64,000 nucleotides of DNA from Fulvivirga sp. M361. Its GTDB lineage: Bacteria; Bacteroidota; Bacteroidia; Cytophagales; Cyclobacteriaceae. The number at the start of each line of letters is the position of its first letter. Position 1 is the stretch's first letter. The notes beneath the pieces are model-generated. The model did not search any database and was not told the origin of the DNA. It saw only the letters and a list, made by a program, of their open reading frames with translations. Positions 15,712-24,631 of the stretch are shown piece after piece. The stretch is from NCBI RefSeq assembly GCF_007097395.1, contig NZ_VKDC01000008.1, forward strand, positions 124,001 through 188,000. The letters are read 5' to 3'. Both the position numbers and the translations under genes were made by a program.

Positions 15712-16287
15712 ATGGAATCTCTGCTTCGGGAAATATCAAAATGTACTGTATGTGCACCTCAACTTGAATTGGGAGTAAACCCTGTTGTGACCGCAGACCC
15801 GGAAAGTAAAGTGGTGATCATCGGACAGGCGCCAGGACGTATCGTCCATGAAACAAGTATTCCCTGGAACGATAAAAGCGGTGATAACCTGAGGTCCTGG
15901 CTGAAAGTAGATAAAACTACTTTTTATGACACCAAGAAGATCGCCATCATACCCATGGGGTTCTGTTATCCAGGTAAAGGGAAGTCCGGGGATTTACCTC
16001 CCCGGCCTGAATGCGCCCCTTTATGGCACACGCGGTTATTAGCTAAAATGAAAAAAGTGCAGCTTACCTTGCTGATCGGGCAATATGCCCAGACCTGTTA
16101 TCTGAATTCCAGTACAAAGAAAACGCTAACGGAGACGGTAAAAAACTACAAGACTTATCTACCCTCTTATTTTGTATTACCTCATCCATCACCGCGCAAT
16201 AATATTTGGCGGGCACGTAACCCATGGTTTGACCAAACAGTCATTCCTGAATTACAGGAAAGGATACGGACGTTGATTGCTGACTAG
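15712..16287 (+). CDS. Uracil-DNA glycosylase superfamily protein
   Basis: 191 residues. Motif 1 VVIIGQAPGR (about 34-43) and motif 2 LPHPSPRNN (about 159-167) are those of the UDG superfamily; IPWNDKSGDNLRSWL fits family 4-like enzymes. Four Fe-S cysteines of classical family 4 are not complete: CTVC at 11-14 and two other Cys, one in CYPGKG and one in PECAP, are present but not in the usual spacing. It probably excises damaged bases or is a divergent member. It is coupled with the RidA-like gene. Confidence 0.8.
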   Translation: MESLLREISKCTVCAPQLELGVNPVVTADPESKVVIIGQAPGRIVHETSIPWNDKSGDNLRSWLKVDKTTFYDTKKIAIIPMGFCYPGKGKSGDLPPRPECAPLWHTRLLAKMKKVQLTLLIGQYAQTCYLNSSTKKTLTETVKNYKTYLPSYFVLPHPSPRNNIWRARNPWFDQTVIPELQERIRTLIAD

Positions 16288-16320
16288 AAAGAGTTATGGG
16301 AGCACAATGATATACTGCTA

Positions 16321-17409
16321 CTATTCTTCAAATTTCCCCAGCAAACCCCACCCATTGGCCTTATCTGTTACGGCGCACAATATTTCATTGCTTCCTTTCT
16401 TCACATTAAAATAAACAGCGTTCCCTTCTATGTGTATATCACCCCTGTACATCGGGCCTTTAAAACGAAACGCATTTTTGCCCGAAAACAGCAATCTCCC
16501 ATTAAAATAAAGGTCTATATTGTCGCTATAATCAAAGTAGAATTTTCTTTGCCCTTCCTCGTCTGATTCAAACGTGTGGCGAGCCCAAACCACCTCATCT
16601 TCATTTTTTTCAAAACTTCCAGCCTTCCTTTTCTTGCGGTATTTGTTGATAGGAAGTAATCCTGATGGTTCAGTTTTTCCGGTTACCCACTCAATCCGGT
16701 CCAACGCAGTTTTCCCCGGATACAGTCCTGTATTTACATTCTTATAAAGCATGCTGGGGCTAAGTTCCCACTCTTTCACAATACCTGCGGCATTCTTTAC
16801 AGAGCGGACCTTTCCGGACTTGTCCTTAAATGTTGTATAACGAAAGTTGGTAAAATAGCTGCCTAAAAAACTGTAAAAACCAATAAACCCTTGTGCATTA
16901 TCCAGTTTGAGGTGATCGACTTCCAAAACAGGTTTTTTAGCATTGTCAATATACACTTTCAGCTGTTGGCCCTGGATCTCTATCTTTAAATGCGTCCATT
17001 TTTTTGCATCGAACTTTGCATATTTCTGATGTTCACGATAAAGTTGCCAATTAGCCTCTCCATTGAATTCCGGATTATACTGTACAGCATCTGCACTACC
17101 GGACTTATGCATTCTTAAATACAGGGCTTCATAGTTCACCTGATCTTTGACTCTGAACATAAGTCCTGCAAAAGATCGCTTTTTTTCAGCTAATACATCT
17201 ACCTCTACGATACCATCAGCCAGTGTTACCTCTTTCAAAAAAGCCTTTCCATTAAGGTATAACGCTTCACGCCCTTCAACATTGACGATTTTTCGTGACT
17301 CTCGCTCTACAAAATGGAATTTAGCCTGATCTATGGCATAGGATTTATCCTGGGTTTTTGCAGGTTTGAAAAATAAGATCAAACCCATTAAAATGAATAA
17401 TATTCGCAT
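16321..17409 (-). CDS. Secreted LamG/3-keto-disaccharide-hydrolase-like protein
   Basis: 362 residues with a signal peptide (about 1-19). Residues about 35-200 form a concanavalin-like jelly roll (GIVEVDVLAEKKRSFAGLMFRV, WTHLKIEIQGQQLKVYIDN, GFIGFYSFLGSYFTNFRY) of the family 16-like or 3-keto-disaccharide hydrolase type. The C-terminal part (about 270-360) resembles a PA14-like or beta-sandwich module (YDYSDNIDLYFNGRLL fits a ligand-binding loop). No clear catalytic acid was recognised. It is divergent from the membrane-anchored HTH protein, with four phased repeats between the two. Confidence 0.65.
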   Translation of the reverse strand: MRILFILMGLILFFKPAKTQDKSYAIDQAKFHFVERESRKIVNVEGREALYLNGKAFLKEVTLADGIVEVDVLAEKKRSFAGLMFRVKDQVNYEALYLRMHKSGSADAVQYNPEFNGEANWQLYREHQKYAKFDAKKWTHLKIEIQGQQLKVYIDNAKKPVLEVDHLKLDNAQGFIGFYSFLGSYFTNFRYTTFKDKSGKVRSVKNAAGIVKEWELSPSMLYKNVNTGLYPGKTALDRIEWVTGKTEPSGLLPINKYRKKRKAGSFEKNEDEVVWARHTFESDEEGQRKFYFDYSDNIDLYFNGRLLFSGKNAFRFKGPMYRGDIHIEGNAVYFNVKKGSNEILCAVTDKANGWGLLGKFEE

Positions 17410-17450
17410 AGTTTTTTTAGGTGATATTCATACTTTCAGCTTGAACAGGC

Positions 17451-17490
17451 CATTCAAAGACGTTCAAGATCATTCAAATGCATTCAACCC
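17451..17490. promoter_or_regulatory. Four 10-bp direct repeats, C(A/G)TTCAANNN
   Basis: Four consecutive decamers share the start C-A/G-TTCAA: 17451 CATTCAAAGA, 17461 CGTTCAAGAT, 17471 CATTCAAATG, 17481 CATTCAACCC. The period is exactly ten bases, near one turn of B-DNA, so the cores lie on one face. They sit between divergent genes, 29 bases from the HTH-protein start. I read them as a candidate multi-site operator, perhaps for that protein. Confidence 0.5.
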
Positions 17491-17519
17491 TTCTGAAAAA
17501 ACCTCGTAATTAATAAAGA

Positions 17520-18758
17520 ATGGATAATGATCAATACATAAAAGCCCTTGCTGCCCTGCTCGTTGAAAAATTAAACTGGGGCGATGTTGCCGAGTGGCAT
17601 ACCAAAGACTTCGATACGCTAAGCGAGCATATTTTGGATGCTACCGCTGTAAACCTAAGTGTGACCACGCTGAAACGGCTATTGGGAAAGGTAGAATACA
17701 ATAGCCGGCCTACTATCACTACCCTGGATGCCATTTCAAAATACCTGGGCTATGAGGACTGGAGAGCGTTCGTCCGGTCGTGTGAAATAAAAAGGCCGAA
17801 ACGTTCTAAACCAGAGTTGAAAAAAAGAATTGCCCTACCCTGGATGATCACTGTTAGCCTTATTGTGGTAATAATATTTGTTGTTTTTTCATTCATAAGT
17901 AGTCCAAAGGCAAACTTCAAAAACAATCCACCTCATTTCGAAGTGGAACGCGTAACAAAGGGAGTCCCTAATACTGTGATCTTTCGCTATAACGTGGACC
18001 CAAATGATGTGAGCGTGGTAGAAATTCAACAGGACTGGGACCCCACAAAACGGCACCGGGTAGACCCTAATAAAAATATCTTCACCCATTTTTACGAATA
18101 CCCGGGCTACTACAACGCCAAGTTAGTATTGGATGGTCATGTAGTTGCACGGGAAGACCTTTATATTCCAAGCGACGGATGGATAGCCATGCTCTCGTAT
18201 AAGGAAAAAAAGCCACGATATTTATTGGAAAATGAGTTTTCATTCAATCAGAAACTAAAGGTCAGTAGTAGTACAGAACAGCTTATTTCACAGGAAAGTG
18301 AGACAGTATTATTGAACTATTTCAATGCAATGGATGAACCTCAGCATGACTTCCAAAACTTTGAGCTGAATACCCGCTTCAAATTCACGGTAACATCAAG
18401 CAAAGACATTTGCGAATGCAAAAGGGTAGTGCTGTTTGGCACTAAAATGTCCATGCGAATACCCTTGACCATTAAAGGTTGTATATCAAACCTCAGGCTT
18501 AGGCTGGGTGATGTTTTCATCTCGGGCAAGGATCATGACCTGAGCTACTTCGGTGTAGAGCCAGGCGAAGCTACCGATCTTCGTATACTAAATAGGAATA
18601 ACACACTTACCGTCTACATTAATGATCAAGAGGCCATCAAACACCATCTTACAAATGATTTTGGAAAAATAGCCGGCGTACGATTTGCTTTTCATGGGGC
18701 AGGTGAGGTAGAATCGATGGAGTTATCATCAGAGGGGGAAACGTTAATCAAATTATAG
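17520..18758 (+). CDS. Membrane-anchored HTH protein with periplasmic PKD and LamG-like sensor
   Basis: 412 residues. Residues 1-90 are a cytoplasmic helical domain: LSVTTLKRLLGKVEYNSRP then TLDAISKYLGYEDWRAF, a pattern I know from Bacteroidota N-terminal regulatory domains; I read it as a helix-turn-helix DNA-binding unit. A basic stretch precedes one membrane helix (about 105-125). The periplasmic part has a PKD-like domain (about 140-220; FTHFYEYPGYYNAKLVL) and a jelly-roll at about 240-400 (ISNLRLRLGDVF, NTLTVYINDQEAIKHH). It is therefore a one-protein sensor of the cell-surface side. The divergent neighbour is also a LamG-like protein. The function is inferred. Confidence 0.65.
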   Translation: MDNDQYIKALAALLVEKLNWGDVAEWHTKDFDTLSEHILDATAVNLSVTTLKRLLGKVEYNSRPTITTLDAISKYLGYEDWRAFVRSCEIKRPKRSKPELKKRIALPWMITVSLIVVIIFVVFSFISSPKANFKNNPPHFEVERVTKGVPNTVIFRYNVDPNDVSVVEIQQDWDPTKRHRVDPNKNIFTHFYEYPGYYNAKLVLDGHVVAREDLYIPSDGWIAMLSYKEKKPRYLLENEFSFNQKLKVSSSTEQLISQESETVLLNYFNAMDEPQHDFQNFELNTRFKFTVTSSKDICECKRVVLFGTKMSMRIPLTIKGCISNLRLRLGDVFISGKDHDLSYFGVEPGEATDLRILNRNNTLTVYINDQEAIKHHLTNDFGKIAGVRFAFHGAGEVESMELSSEGETLIKL

Positions 18759-18830
18759 CGGATTGAGAAAGGCCTTTATTTCATTTACACCACCGATTAT
18801 TCATATCTAATAATAGAACGATTGACTCTT

Positions 18831-18856
18831 ACTTCGTTTCCTCCTCAAAACGAAGT
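18831..18856. terminator. Bidirectional hairpin between convergent genes
   Basis: ACTTCGTTT at 18831-18839 pairs with AAACGAAGT at 18848-18856, with an 8-base loop. It lies between the ends of the HTH-protein gene and the LytTR gene, just beyond both stops. Confidence 0.65.
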
Positions 18857-18864
18857 GCAGTACT

Positions 18865-19569
18865 TCAGATCCGTCCCTTTAACACTACATCATTGAAAAC
18901 ATCTTTGTAACTGTCCCCTATTGGAATATACCTGTCTTTGATCTTCACCTTACCACTTCTTATGTCCTGGATTTTGCTGATGTTAATAATGTAAGACTTA
19001 TGAATACGTACGAAATGTTCGGAATTCAGCTGTTCGGTAAGTGATTTGAGACTTTTTATCGTCAGAATGGGCTTTGCGTCTGCCGTATGGATCTTCACAT
19101 ATTCTTTATAGCCTTCAATGTAACAGATGTCTTCCAGTGAAATTTTTATGATATGATGCTCGGAATGAACAAAAATGAAATCAAGGGTTTGGGGTTGTAT
19201 TGTACCTGAAGCCCTGACGGTAGTCTCCTTGTTTACTTTATTAATTGCCTTTAAAAAACGTTCAAAACTGAAAGGTTTTAACAGGTAGTCTGTGGCATCC
19301 AGCTCAAATCCTTCTACCGCATATTCCGAATAAGCCGTTGTAAATATGACATGAGGTGATTTATTGAGAGATTTGATAAATTCCAGCCCGCTTAAACCCG
19401 GCATGTTGATATCAATGAATATAATATCAACCTCGCTGGTATGAATTTTTTGTAACGCTTCGAAAGGGTTTTCAAAAGTAGCTGCCAACGTGAGGTACGG
19501 GACTCTCTTAATATAATCCCTGAGTACTGTCAGCGCCAGCGGCTCATCATCGATGGCTATACATTTCAT
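18865..19569 (-). CDS. LytTR-type response regulator
   Basis: 234 residues. The receiver domain (1-115) has the acid pocket D7-D8, phospho-acceptor Asp53 in IIFIDINMPG, Thr in FTTAYS and Lys in YLLKPF. The DNA-binding LytTR domain (about 135-232) has IKISLEDICYIEGYKEYVKI, TIKSLKSLTEQL and FVRIHKSYIIN. The start overlaps the kinase gene by four bases (ATGA-type), so they form one two-component system. The target is unknown; LytTR regulators commonly bind direct repeats. Confidence 0.92.
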   Translation of the reverse strand: MKCIAIDDEPLALTVLRDYIKRVPYLTLAATFENPFEALQKIHTSEVDIIFIDINMPGLSGLEFIKSLNKSPHVIFTTAYSEYAVEGFELDATDYLLKPFSFERFLKAINKVNKETTVRASGTIQPQTLDFIFVHSEHHIIKISLEDICYIEGYKEYVKIHTADAKPILTIKSLKSLTEQLNSEHFVRIHKSYIINISKIQDIRSGKVKIKDRYIPIGDSYKDVFNDVVLKGRI

Positions 19570-20612
19570 TTACTGAGTTTTAATGTCACATTGAACATGT
19601 CATTACTACGATCCATTTCCAGTTTATGCCTGTCCGGATATAACAAGTGTAACCGTCTCTTTACATTTTCCAGACCTATTCCCGAATCTTTTTCCATTTG
19701 ATCGCTAAAGTCGCCCACAGAATTAGAGACTTTAAAAACCAGTTCTTCACGGTGTTCCTGCTGAATAGAAACGTTAATCCTGGTTTTCCTGGTATAGCTA
19801 TGGCTATGCTTAAATGCATTTTCCACAAATGGAACGAGTAATAAGGGTTCAATATCAAAATGCATGGCATCACTGTCATAATTAAATTCGACTTCCTTGC
19901 TATTTGTTTTGGAATACCTCAATTTATGCAGATCAATAAAGTCATTGAGAAACTGTATTTCTTTTGTTAAACTGACCTTTTCCACATTACTTTCATATAA
20001 AATATATCGCATAAGATTAGACAGCAATAGTACGGCACGTTGGGTATTATAGGAATCAGTGGCAGCCATAGCATATATGCTATTCAACGTATTAAAGAGG
20101 AAATGTGGATTGACCTGAGATTTCAAAAAAGACAGTTCTGCGGACAGTTTTTCTTTCTTCGTTTTTTCAATGACCTTTCCACGGCGCTCCCAATCCAGCA
20201 GCATTTCAAAACTGGTACCTAACGTAAGTGTAAGCAATAAAAAAGGTATGATCGGGCGCGGTAAGCGATGTCTTGCCGGTGGCATTTCAAAGTGTTTTCC
20301 AGAGTCCAGGTGAAATACAAAACTAATATCGCTTATGGGATCAACCCATTTGAAAAAGTAGTAAAAGGCGGCGATCATAACAACAATTCCTATAGCATAC
20401 TCCCAGTATTTGCGTTGCTTTAGATACCTCGGAACCAAAAAAAATACATTCGTAAGGTATAGCGGGATGATAAAAATCGAGGTAAAGATCTTACGCCCTA
20501 ATCGTTCAATATTCAAACCAGCATCATATGCTACGATCACCGGCATAGCCAACATGACAACAATTACCAGTACATGGAATACCCAACCGTATCGCGTACT
20601 CCTTTCCATCAA
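19566..20612 (-). CDS. LytS-like sensor histidine kinase
   Basis: 348 residues with about four membrane helices in the first 150 residues and no large extracellular domain. The His-kinase (PF06580-type) motif LKSQVNPHFLFNTLNSIY carries the phosphorylated His at about residue 178. The ATP-binding domain has the N box VPFVENAFKHS and the G box SGIGLENVKRRL. It is co-transcribed with and overlaps the LytTR gene. The signal is unknown and is probably sensed in the membrane. Confidence 0.92.
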   Translation of the reverse strand: MMERSTRYGWVFHVLVIVVMLAMPVIVAYDAGLNIERLGRKIFTSIFIIPLYLTNVFFLVPRYLKQRKYWEYAIGIVVMIAAFYYFFKWVDPISDISFVFHLDSGKHFEMPPARHRLPRPIIPFLLLTLTLGTSFEMLLDWERRGKVIEKTKKEKLSAELSFLKSQVNPHFLFNTLNSIYAMAATDSYNTQRAVLLLSNLMRYILYESNVEKVSLTKEIQFLNDFIDLHKLRYSKTNSKEVEFNYDSDAMHFDIEPLLLVPFVENAFKHSHSYTRKTRINVSIQQEHREELVFKVSNSVGDFSDQMEKDSGIGLENVKRRLHLLYPDRHKLEMDRSNDMFNVTLKLSK

Positions 20613-20657
20613 GCCTTCAGTTGATGTAAATCTATATTCATGTATATGTTTTAAACT

Positions 20658-21677
20658 TTAATCTTCTTCATCTTCTTCGTCAAACGGCTTAAATTCCCAT
20701 ATATCATCAAAATAAGAGCTCCCCGTTCTGCCGGTACTGATAAAACCACGCTCATTTACAGAGAACGCCACCGCATCTGTACGGGCAGCGCCTTCCAAAG
20801 GTGTTTTTTCCGTCCAGAAATCTGACCGGGGGTTATATTCCCATACAGAACTTGTCACAGACCCCCTCACACCGCTGACAATATAGGCAAAGCCATTCAT
20901 GGTAAAAGCAGTAGCATTCTCACGTATGACCTCGTAGTCATCCTCCTCATCCAGGTCTTCCATTTGAGTCCACGGAAAATCAGGTAATAAAGTTTGGTCA
21001 AAACGCCAGAAGTCTAACTCCAGAACACCATTATCCGACCCGGTACCTACATAAGCAAAGTCATCCAGTACAAAGGCTACCGCATTTTCACGTTTGCTAC
21101 CTCCAAGACTGGGTATTTGCAACCAGCTATCATTTTCAGGATCATATTCCCAAAAATCCTTAAGTGTATTGCCATCATCACCCGTACCTACATATCCTTT
21201 TCCGTTTAGGCTGAACGCAACGGAATTTCTTCTTGCTGAACCTCCGAAATCAGCAATTTGGCTCCAGCTATCGGTGGAGGCGTCGTAGGCATAGAAATCT
21301 TTCAACTCATCATCTCCGTCAAAACCCAGACCTACATAAGCCTTACCACCGATGCTAAATGCTACCGCTGCACTTCTTCCCACACCAGGAAAGCTGTCTA
21401 CCCGTTGCCAGAAGTTCTGCCCCACATTATATCTCCAGAAGTCCTGGTAATACTCATCTTCCACACCATTAAATCCGGCACCTACATAGGCTACTTCACC
21501 AATAACAAATGATACCGCACTTGATCTTCTGATCCCTTCAAATTCCGATAACTCAATCCAGTTGCCAATAAAATCATCACCTTCGTCATCATCACCGCAG
21601 GATAACAGCACAAAAACTGCAGGAAGAAAGGTAATTATATAAGATAATCTAATGGGTTTCATAATCATTCTATTCAT
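20658..21677 (-). CDS. Kelch-repeat lipoprotein
   Basis: 339 residues with a lipobox (VLLSCGDDDE, Cys at about 27) followed by an Asp-rich surface-export-like stretch. About six kelch repeats follow, each with AVAF...AYVG(A/T)G, then DFW.Y, then a W.Q or similar turn, forming a beta-propeller. It ends with acidic residues. The start overlaps the stop of the DUF4270 gene by one base (TAATG), so both are translated from one message. The lipoprotein and charge pattern suggest surface exposure; the ligand is unknown. Confidence 0.85.
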   Translation of the reverse strand: MNRMIMKPIRLSYIITFLPAVFVLLSCGDDDEGDDFIGNWIELSEFEGIRRSSAVSFVIGEVAYVGAGFNGVEDEYYQDFWRYNVGQNFWQRVDSFPGVGRSAAVAFSIGGKAYVGLGFDGDDELKDFYAYDASTDSWSQIADFGGSARRNSVAFSLNGKGYVGTGDDGNTLKDFWEYDPENDSWLQIPSLGGSKRENAVAFVLDDFAYVGTGSDNGVLELDFWRFDQTLLPDFPWTQMEDLDEEDDYEVIRENATAFTMNGFAYIVSGVRGSVTSSVWEYNPRSDFWTEKTPLEGAARTDAVAFSVNERGFISTGRTGSSYFDDIWEFKPFDEEDEED

Positions 21678-22954
21678 TAATTTCCAATACTATAATCGAG
21701 GATAAAAAGCTCCAGACTGACGTCATATTCGCTAAAGCTATCACCGAGCACCAGTTGGTCTGCCGTAGTGCCTAATGCGTCACTGGTACCGCTAACCATA
21801 ATAGCATCTTCCGTTAGCTCGTCTTCATCAATCTTCTGTTGGATAAAATCGGTAATCAATATCCGGTACTCAGTATCTTCTTTAAATTCATCGTCAAAGT
21901 TTAAGACACCTGCCACACCCAATACCTGTTCAATGCGATTGAGCCTGTCAACTTCGTAAAAAGTAAAGCCAGCAGGAAGTGGTCGTACATTACTGTATGT
22001 ATCTTTTACAGGCCTTAACACCAGAGTAGCCTCAGTAATGAAGTTATCGTTCAGCACCTCTCGTATATCTCGTAAAAAGGGAATCTCTAACTTAATGAAC
22101 ATCCCTACACTGTTATGAAGGTAAGAGCGGTTATTAGTTTGGAGAGAGGTAATGTCTTCTTCTCGTGTGACAAGATCGGCCAGTGCTGCTTTGCTTCGGT
22201 CATTGCTAATTTTATTGTATCGAATACCATTAGAAGATAATATCATTTCAAAGTCCTCTCCGGACAGGCGGTAGTTGATAATTAACCGGCTGGTGGTAGC
22301 AAACCCTAAAAATGACTGCGTTGTTGATGTATCTGCTACCAGGGCCAGTCCTGGGTAACGATCTTCGAAGTCATCAAGAAAATCGTTTTGATCTTCGGTA
22401 AGCGCCAGATTGAAAATACTACTTCCATACTCATCATCTACCGGAATGGAAATCGTTTTATTTCTTGAAGGGCGCGGGACAAAGGTCAAAGCTCCTAATC
22501 GGGTATTTTCCTGGTAGTCATAGCCGGATACATTATATAAGAAACCATCGTCATCAAGCTCCAGCACGTCCTTTAGCGGATACAACTCAATTGTAAAATT
22601 TTGACTTGTATCGTAGTAAAAGTATCCGTCATGAAATAATTCAAATTCTGCAGATAAATATGTCGCACCTTCATCAGGAAATTCCAGAGAATCAAGACTT
22701 AGGCCAAATAATGAACTTGAAGTAATACGACCGATCTCATCATCACGGAAGGTACCTATCAAGTGTCTGTCGGTATTAGAAGTAACGATAGAGTCACTGA
22801 TAACCGTAGACAGTCGCACATCGATGGTGTCAATAAAAACAATATCCAGAATTTCGCTTTGAACGATTTCCTCGCCCAGTGGCGTGGGGAAATTGCACTT
22901 TCCTAACCAAAAAGGTACTGTTGCCAATCCAACATACACCACTATTTTATTCAT
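21677..22954 (-). CDS. DUF4270 lipoprotein
   Basis: 425 residues. The N-terminal signal has a lipobox-like WLGKCNFP, with Cys at about 20. The features of DUF4270 are seen: STVISDSIVTSNTDRHLIGTFRDDEIG near 55-80, SLDSLEFPDEGATYLSA, and the C-terminal DQLVLGDSFSEYDVSLEL. DUF4270 lipoproteins are Bacteroidota envelope proteins. It is upstream of and coupled with the kelch lipoprotein, an arrangement that recurs in the phylum as far as I recall. Confidence 0.8.
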   Translation of the reverse strand: MNKIVVYVGLATVPFWLGKCNFPTPLGEEIVQSEILDIVFIDTIDVRLSTVISDSIVTSNTDRHLIGTFRDDEIGRITSSSLFGLSLDSLEFPDEGATYLSAEFELFHDGYFYYDTSQNFTIELYPLKDVLELDDDGFLYNVSGYDYQENTRLGALTFVPRPSRNKTISIPVDDEYGSSIFNLALTEDQNDFLDDFEDRYPGLALVADTSTTQSFLGFATTSRLIINYRLSGEDFEMILSSNGIRYNKISNDRSKAALADLVTREEDITSLQTNNRSYLHNSVGMFIKLEIPFLRDIREVLNDNFITEATLVLRPVKDTYSNVRPLPAGFTFYEVDRLNRIEQVLGVAGVLNFDDEFKEDTEYRILITDFIQQKIDEDELTEDAIMVSGTSDALGTTADQLVLGDSFSEYDVSLELFILDYSIGN

Positions 22955-23270
22955 GCTCTATCTGCTCCAGTAAATTACGCCACCTGTTTTACCTTATACC
23001 TCAAAAATTGCCGTATCACTACATCCAAAAAAATATATTCAACAAACGCTTGTAATTCATCTACAAAAAGAGGTTCACGACTTATGAATTCAAACGGACC
23101 CGTTGGATGGACCATATCATGGGTTAATAGAGTGAATCATCCCATACGTAGAGTTTAATTTCAAGACCGTCTACACCATACTAGCTTAGAAAGATGTGAA
23201 TAGGGGTATTCTATATGAGGTATTCAAAAAAACAGTTATCCCTCCAGGTTTTTCACACATTACATATACA
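22955..23270. other. Intergenic region before the outer-membrane gene
   Basis: About 316 bases between divergent genes. A frame at 23196 extends the next gene upstream but has no support. No RNA gene or repeat recognised. Confidence 0.4.
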
Positions 23271-24524
23271 ATGAAAAACGCTTTAATTTTAGTATTGACA
23301 TTGAATGTAGGATTTGCTGCATATGGTCAAAATTCTCCGGGATCACCTTATACCTATTTTGGGATTGGCGATATCTATCACAAGGGGTTCGGACATCACT
23401 TAATGAAGGGCGGCACAGGAATAGCCGATCGCAATGGGTATACGATCAATAACTTAAACCCTGCATCCTACAGCAGCATGGGGTATCCGTACACATTCAT
23501 CAATGAATTCGGCCTGAGTGTGGCCACAGCTACCCGCGACGACGGTAGTAACCAGGGAAGGCAGATGGAAATGGATTTTCCCTACCTAACCATGGCATTC
23601 AAAACCGGAGAAAAATCCGGAGGCTCGTTCGGACTGAGAAAGTTTAGCAGCGTTAACTATGATATTTTAGGGTTTGAAGACTTCAATGGGATACCCGGCA
23701 GGTATCAGGTAAGGTATGAAGGTTCAGGTGGACTAAATGAGGTATATTTTGGCTATGGCAGGACAATAGGAAAACGATTTTCGGTAGGAGCGCATTTTTC
23801 TTATATTTTTGGTTCACTTCAAAACCACCAGTTAGTCAACAGCGATGAGGTAAACTTTAATGTAAGCATTGAAGATAATAATCATCTTACAACATTAAGT
23901 GTTGATATAGGCGCCCAATACATTCTGCCTATAAAAAAATCTTCCCTGACTTTCGGATTGACCTACGATCCGGGCAATGACCTAAAAAGCTCGCATGAGC
24001 TCGAAATATTGGAAACGGAGCCAGGAAGTAATATACCCATTGATGTTTTATCGTCCGAACTCCTGGAAGAGGAAGAAGACTATATTCTACCTCATACGCT
24101 GGGCTTTGGCGTTTCATGGAACAAAAACAATAAATTCAGTATCAGTCTGGACGCTCAAACACAATTTTGGTCCGCTTCTTCCCTGGACGGCAATAATTTC
24201 AGCTTACGTGATAGCCGCCGGGTTGCTTTAGGTTTTGAAAAACTGCCCAACTACAGGTCTGAACACTATGTGGGACTAATAAGCTGGGGATTCGGTGCCT
24301 ATGCAGAGCAGTCATACCTCGTACTGGATAACGAAGGATTAAACAATGCGGGAGTCACTTTAGGTTGTAGTCTTCCCTTAGGCAATCGCGGCATGGTCCG
24401 GTTCATCGGAGAACGTGCCGCCAGAGGCCAGTCATTAAGTGATTTTTTCAATGAAAGTTATACCAAGTTCACCATCAACATTACATTTATGGATCTTTGG
24501 TTTGCGCAGCGGAAGTTTAATTAG
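23271..24524 (+). CDS. Outer-membrane beta-barrel protein (PorP/porin-like)
   Basis: 417 residues from the ATG at 23271 (MKNALILVLTLNVGFAAYGQ, a good signal peptide). A longer frame from 23196 adds 25 residues and lacks a signal character. The mature part starts SPGSPYTYFGIGD with a Gly/Asn-rich strand pattern throughout, and ends FTINITFMDLWFAQRKFN, a C-terminal strand with aromatic residues as in Bacteroidota barrels. It is 400-plus residues, larger than PorP/SprF-type proteins. I cannot name the transported substrate. Confidence 0.6.
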   Translation: MKNALILVLTLNVGFAAYGQNSPGSPYTYFGIGDIYHKGFGHHLMKGGTGIADRNGYTINNLNPASYSSMGYPYTFINEFGLSVATATRDDGSNQGRQMEMDFPYLTMAFKTGEKSGGSFGLRKFSSVNYDILGFEDFNGIPGRYQVRYEGSGGLNEVYFGYGRTIGKRFSVGAHFSYIFGSLQNHQLVNSDEVNFNVSIEDNNHLTTLSVDIGAQYILPIKKSSLTFGLTYDPGNDLKSSHELEILETEPGSNIPIDVLSSELLEEEEDYILPHTLGFGVSWNKNNKFSISLDAQTQFWSASSLDGNNFSLRDSRRVALGFEKLPNYRSEHYVGLISWGFGAYAEQSYLVLDNEGLNNAGVTLGCSLPLGNRGMVRFIGERAARGQSLSDFFNESYTKFTINITFMDLWFAQRKFN

Positions 24525-24631
24525 TTTCGGATGACAACACCGGAATGTCTATGGCTTAGATTATCGCTGTTAAAATCAATAAATCGTTGAGTAATCAGAT
24601 TACCCTATTTCTTACATGAGAAAGTGTTAGC

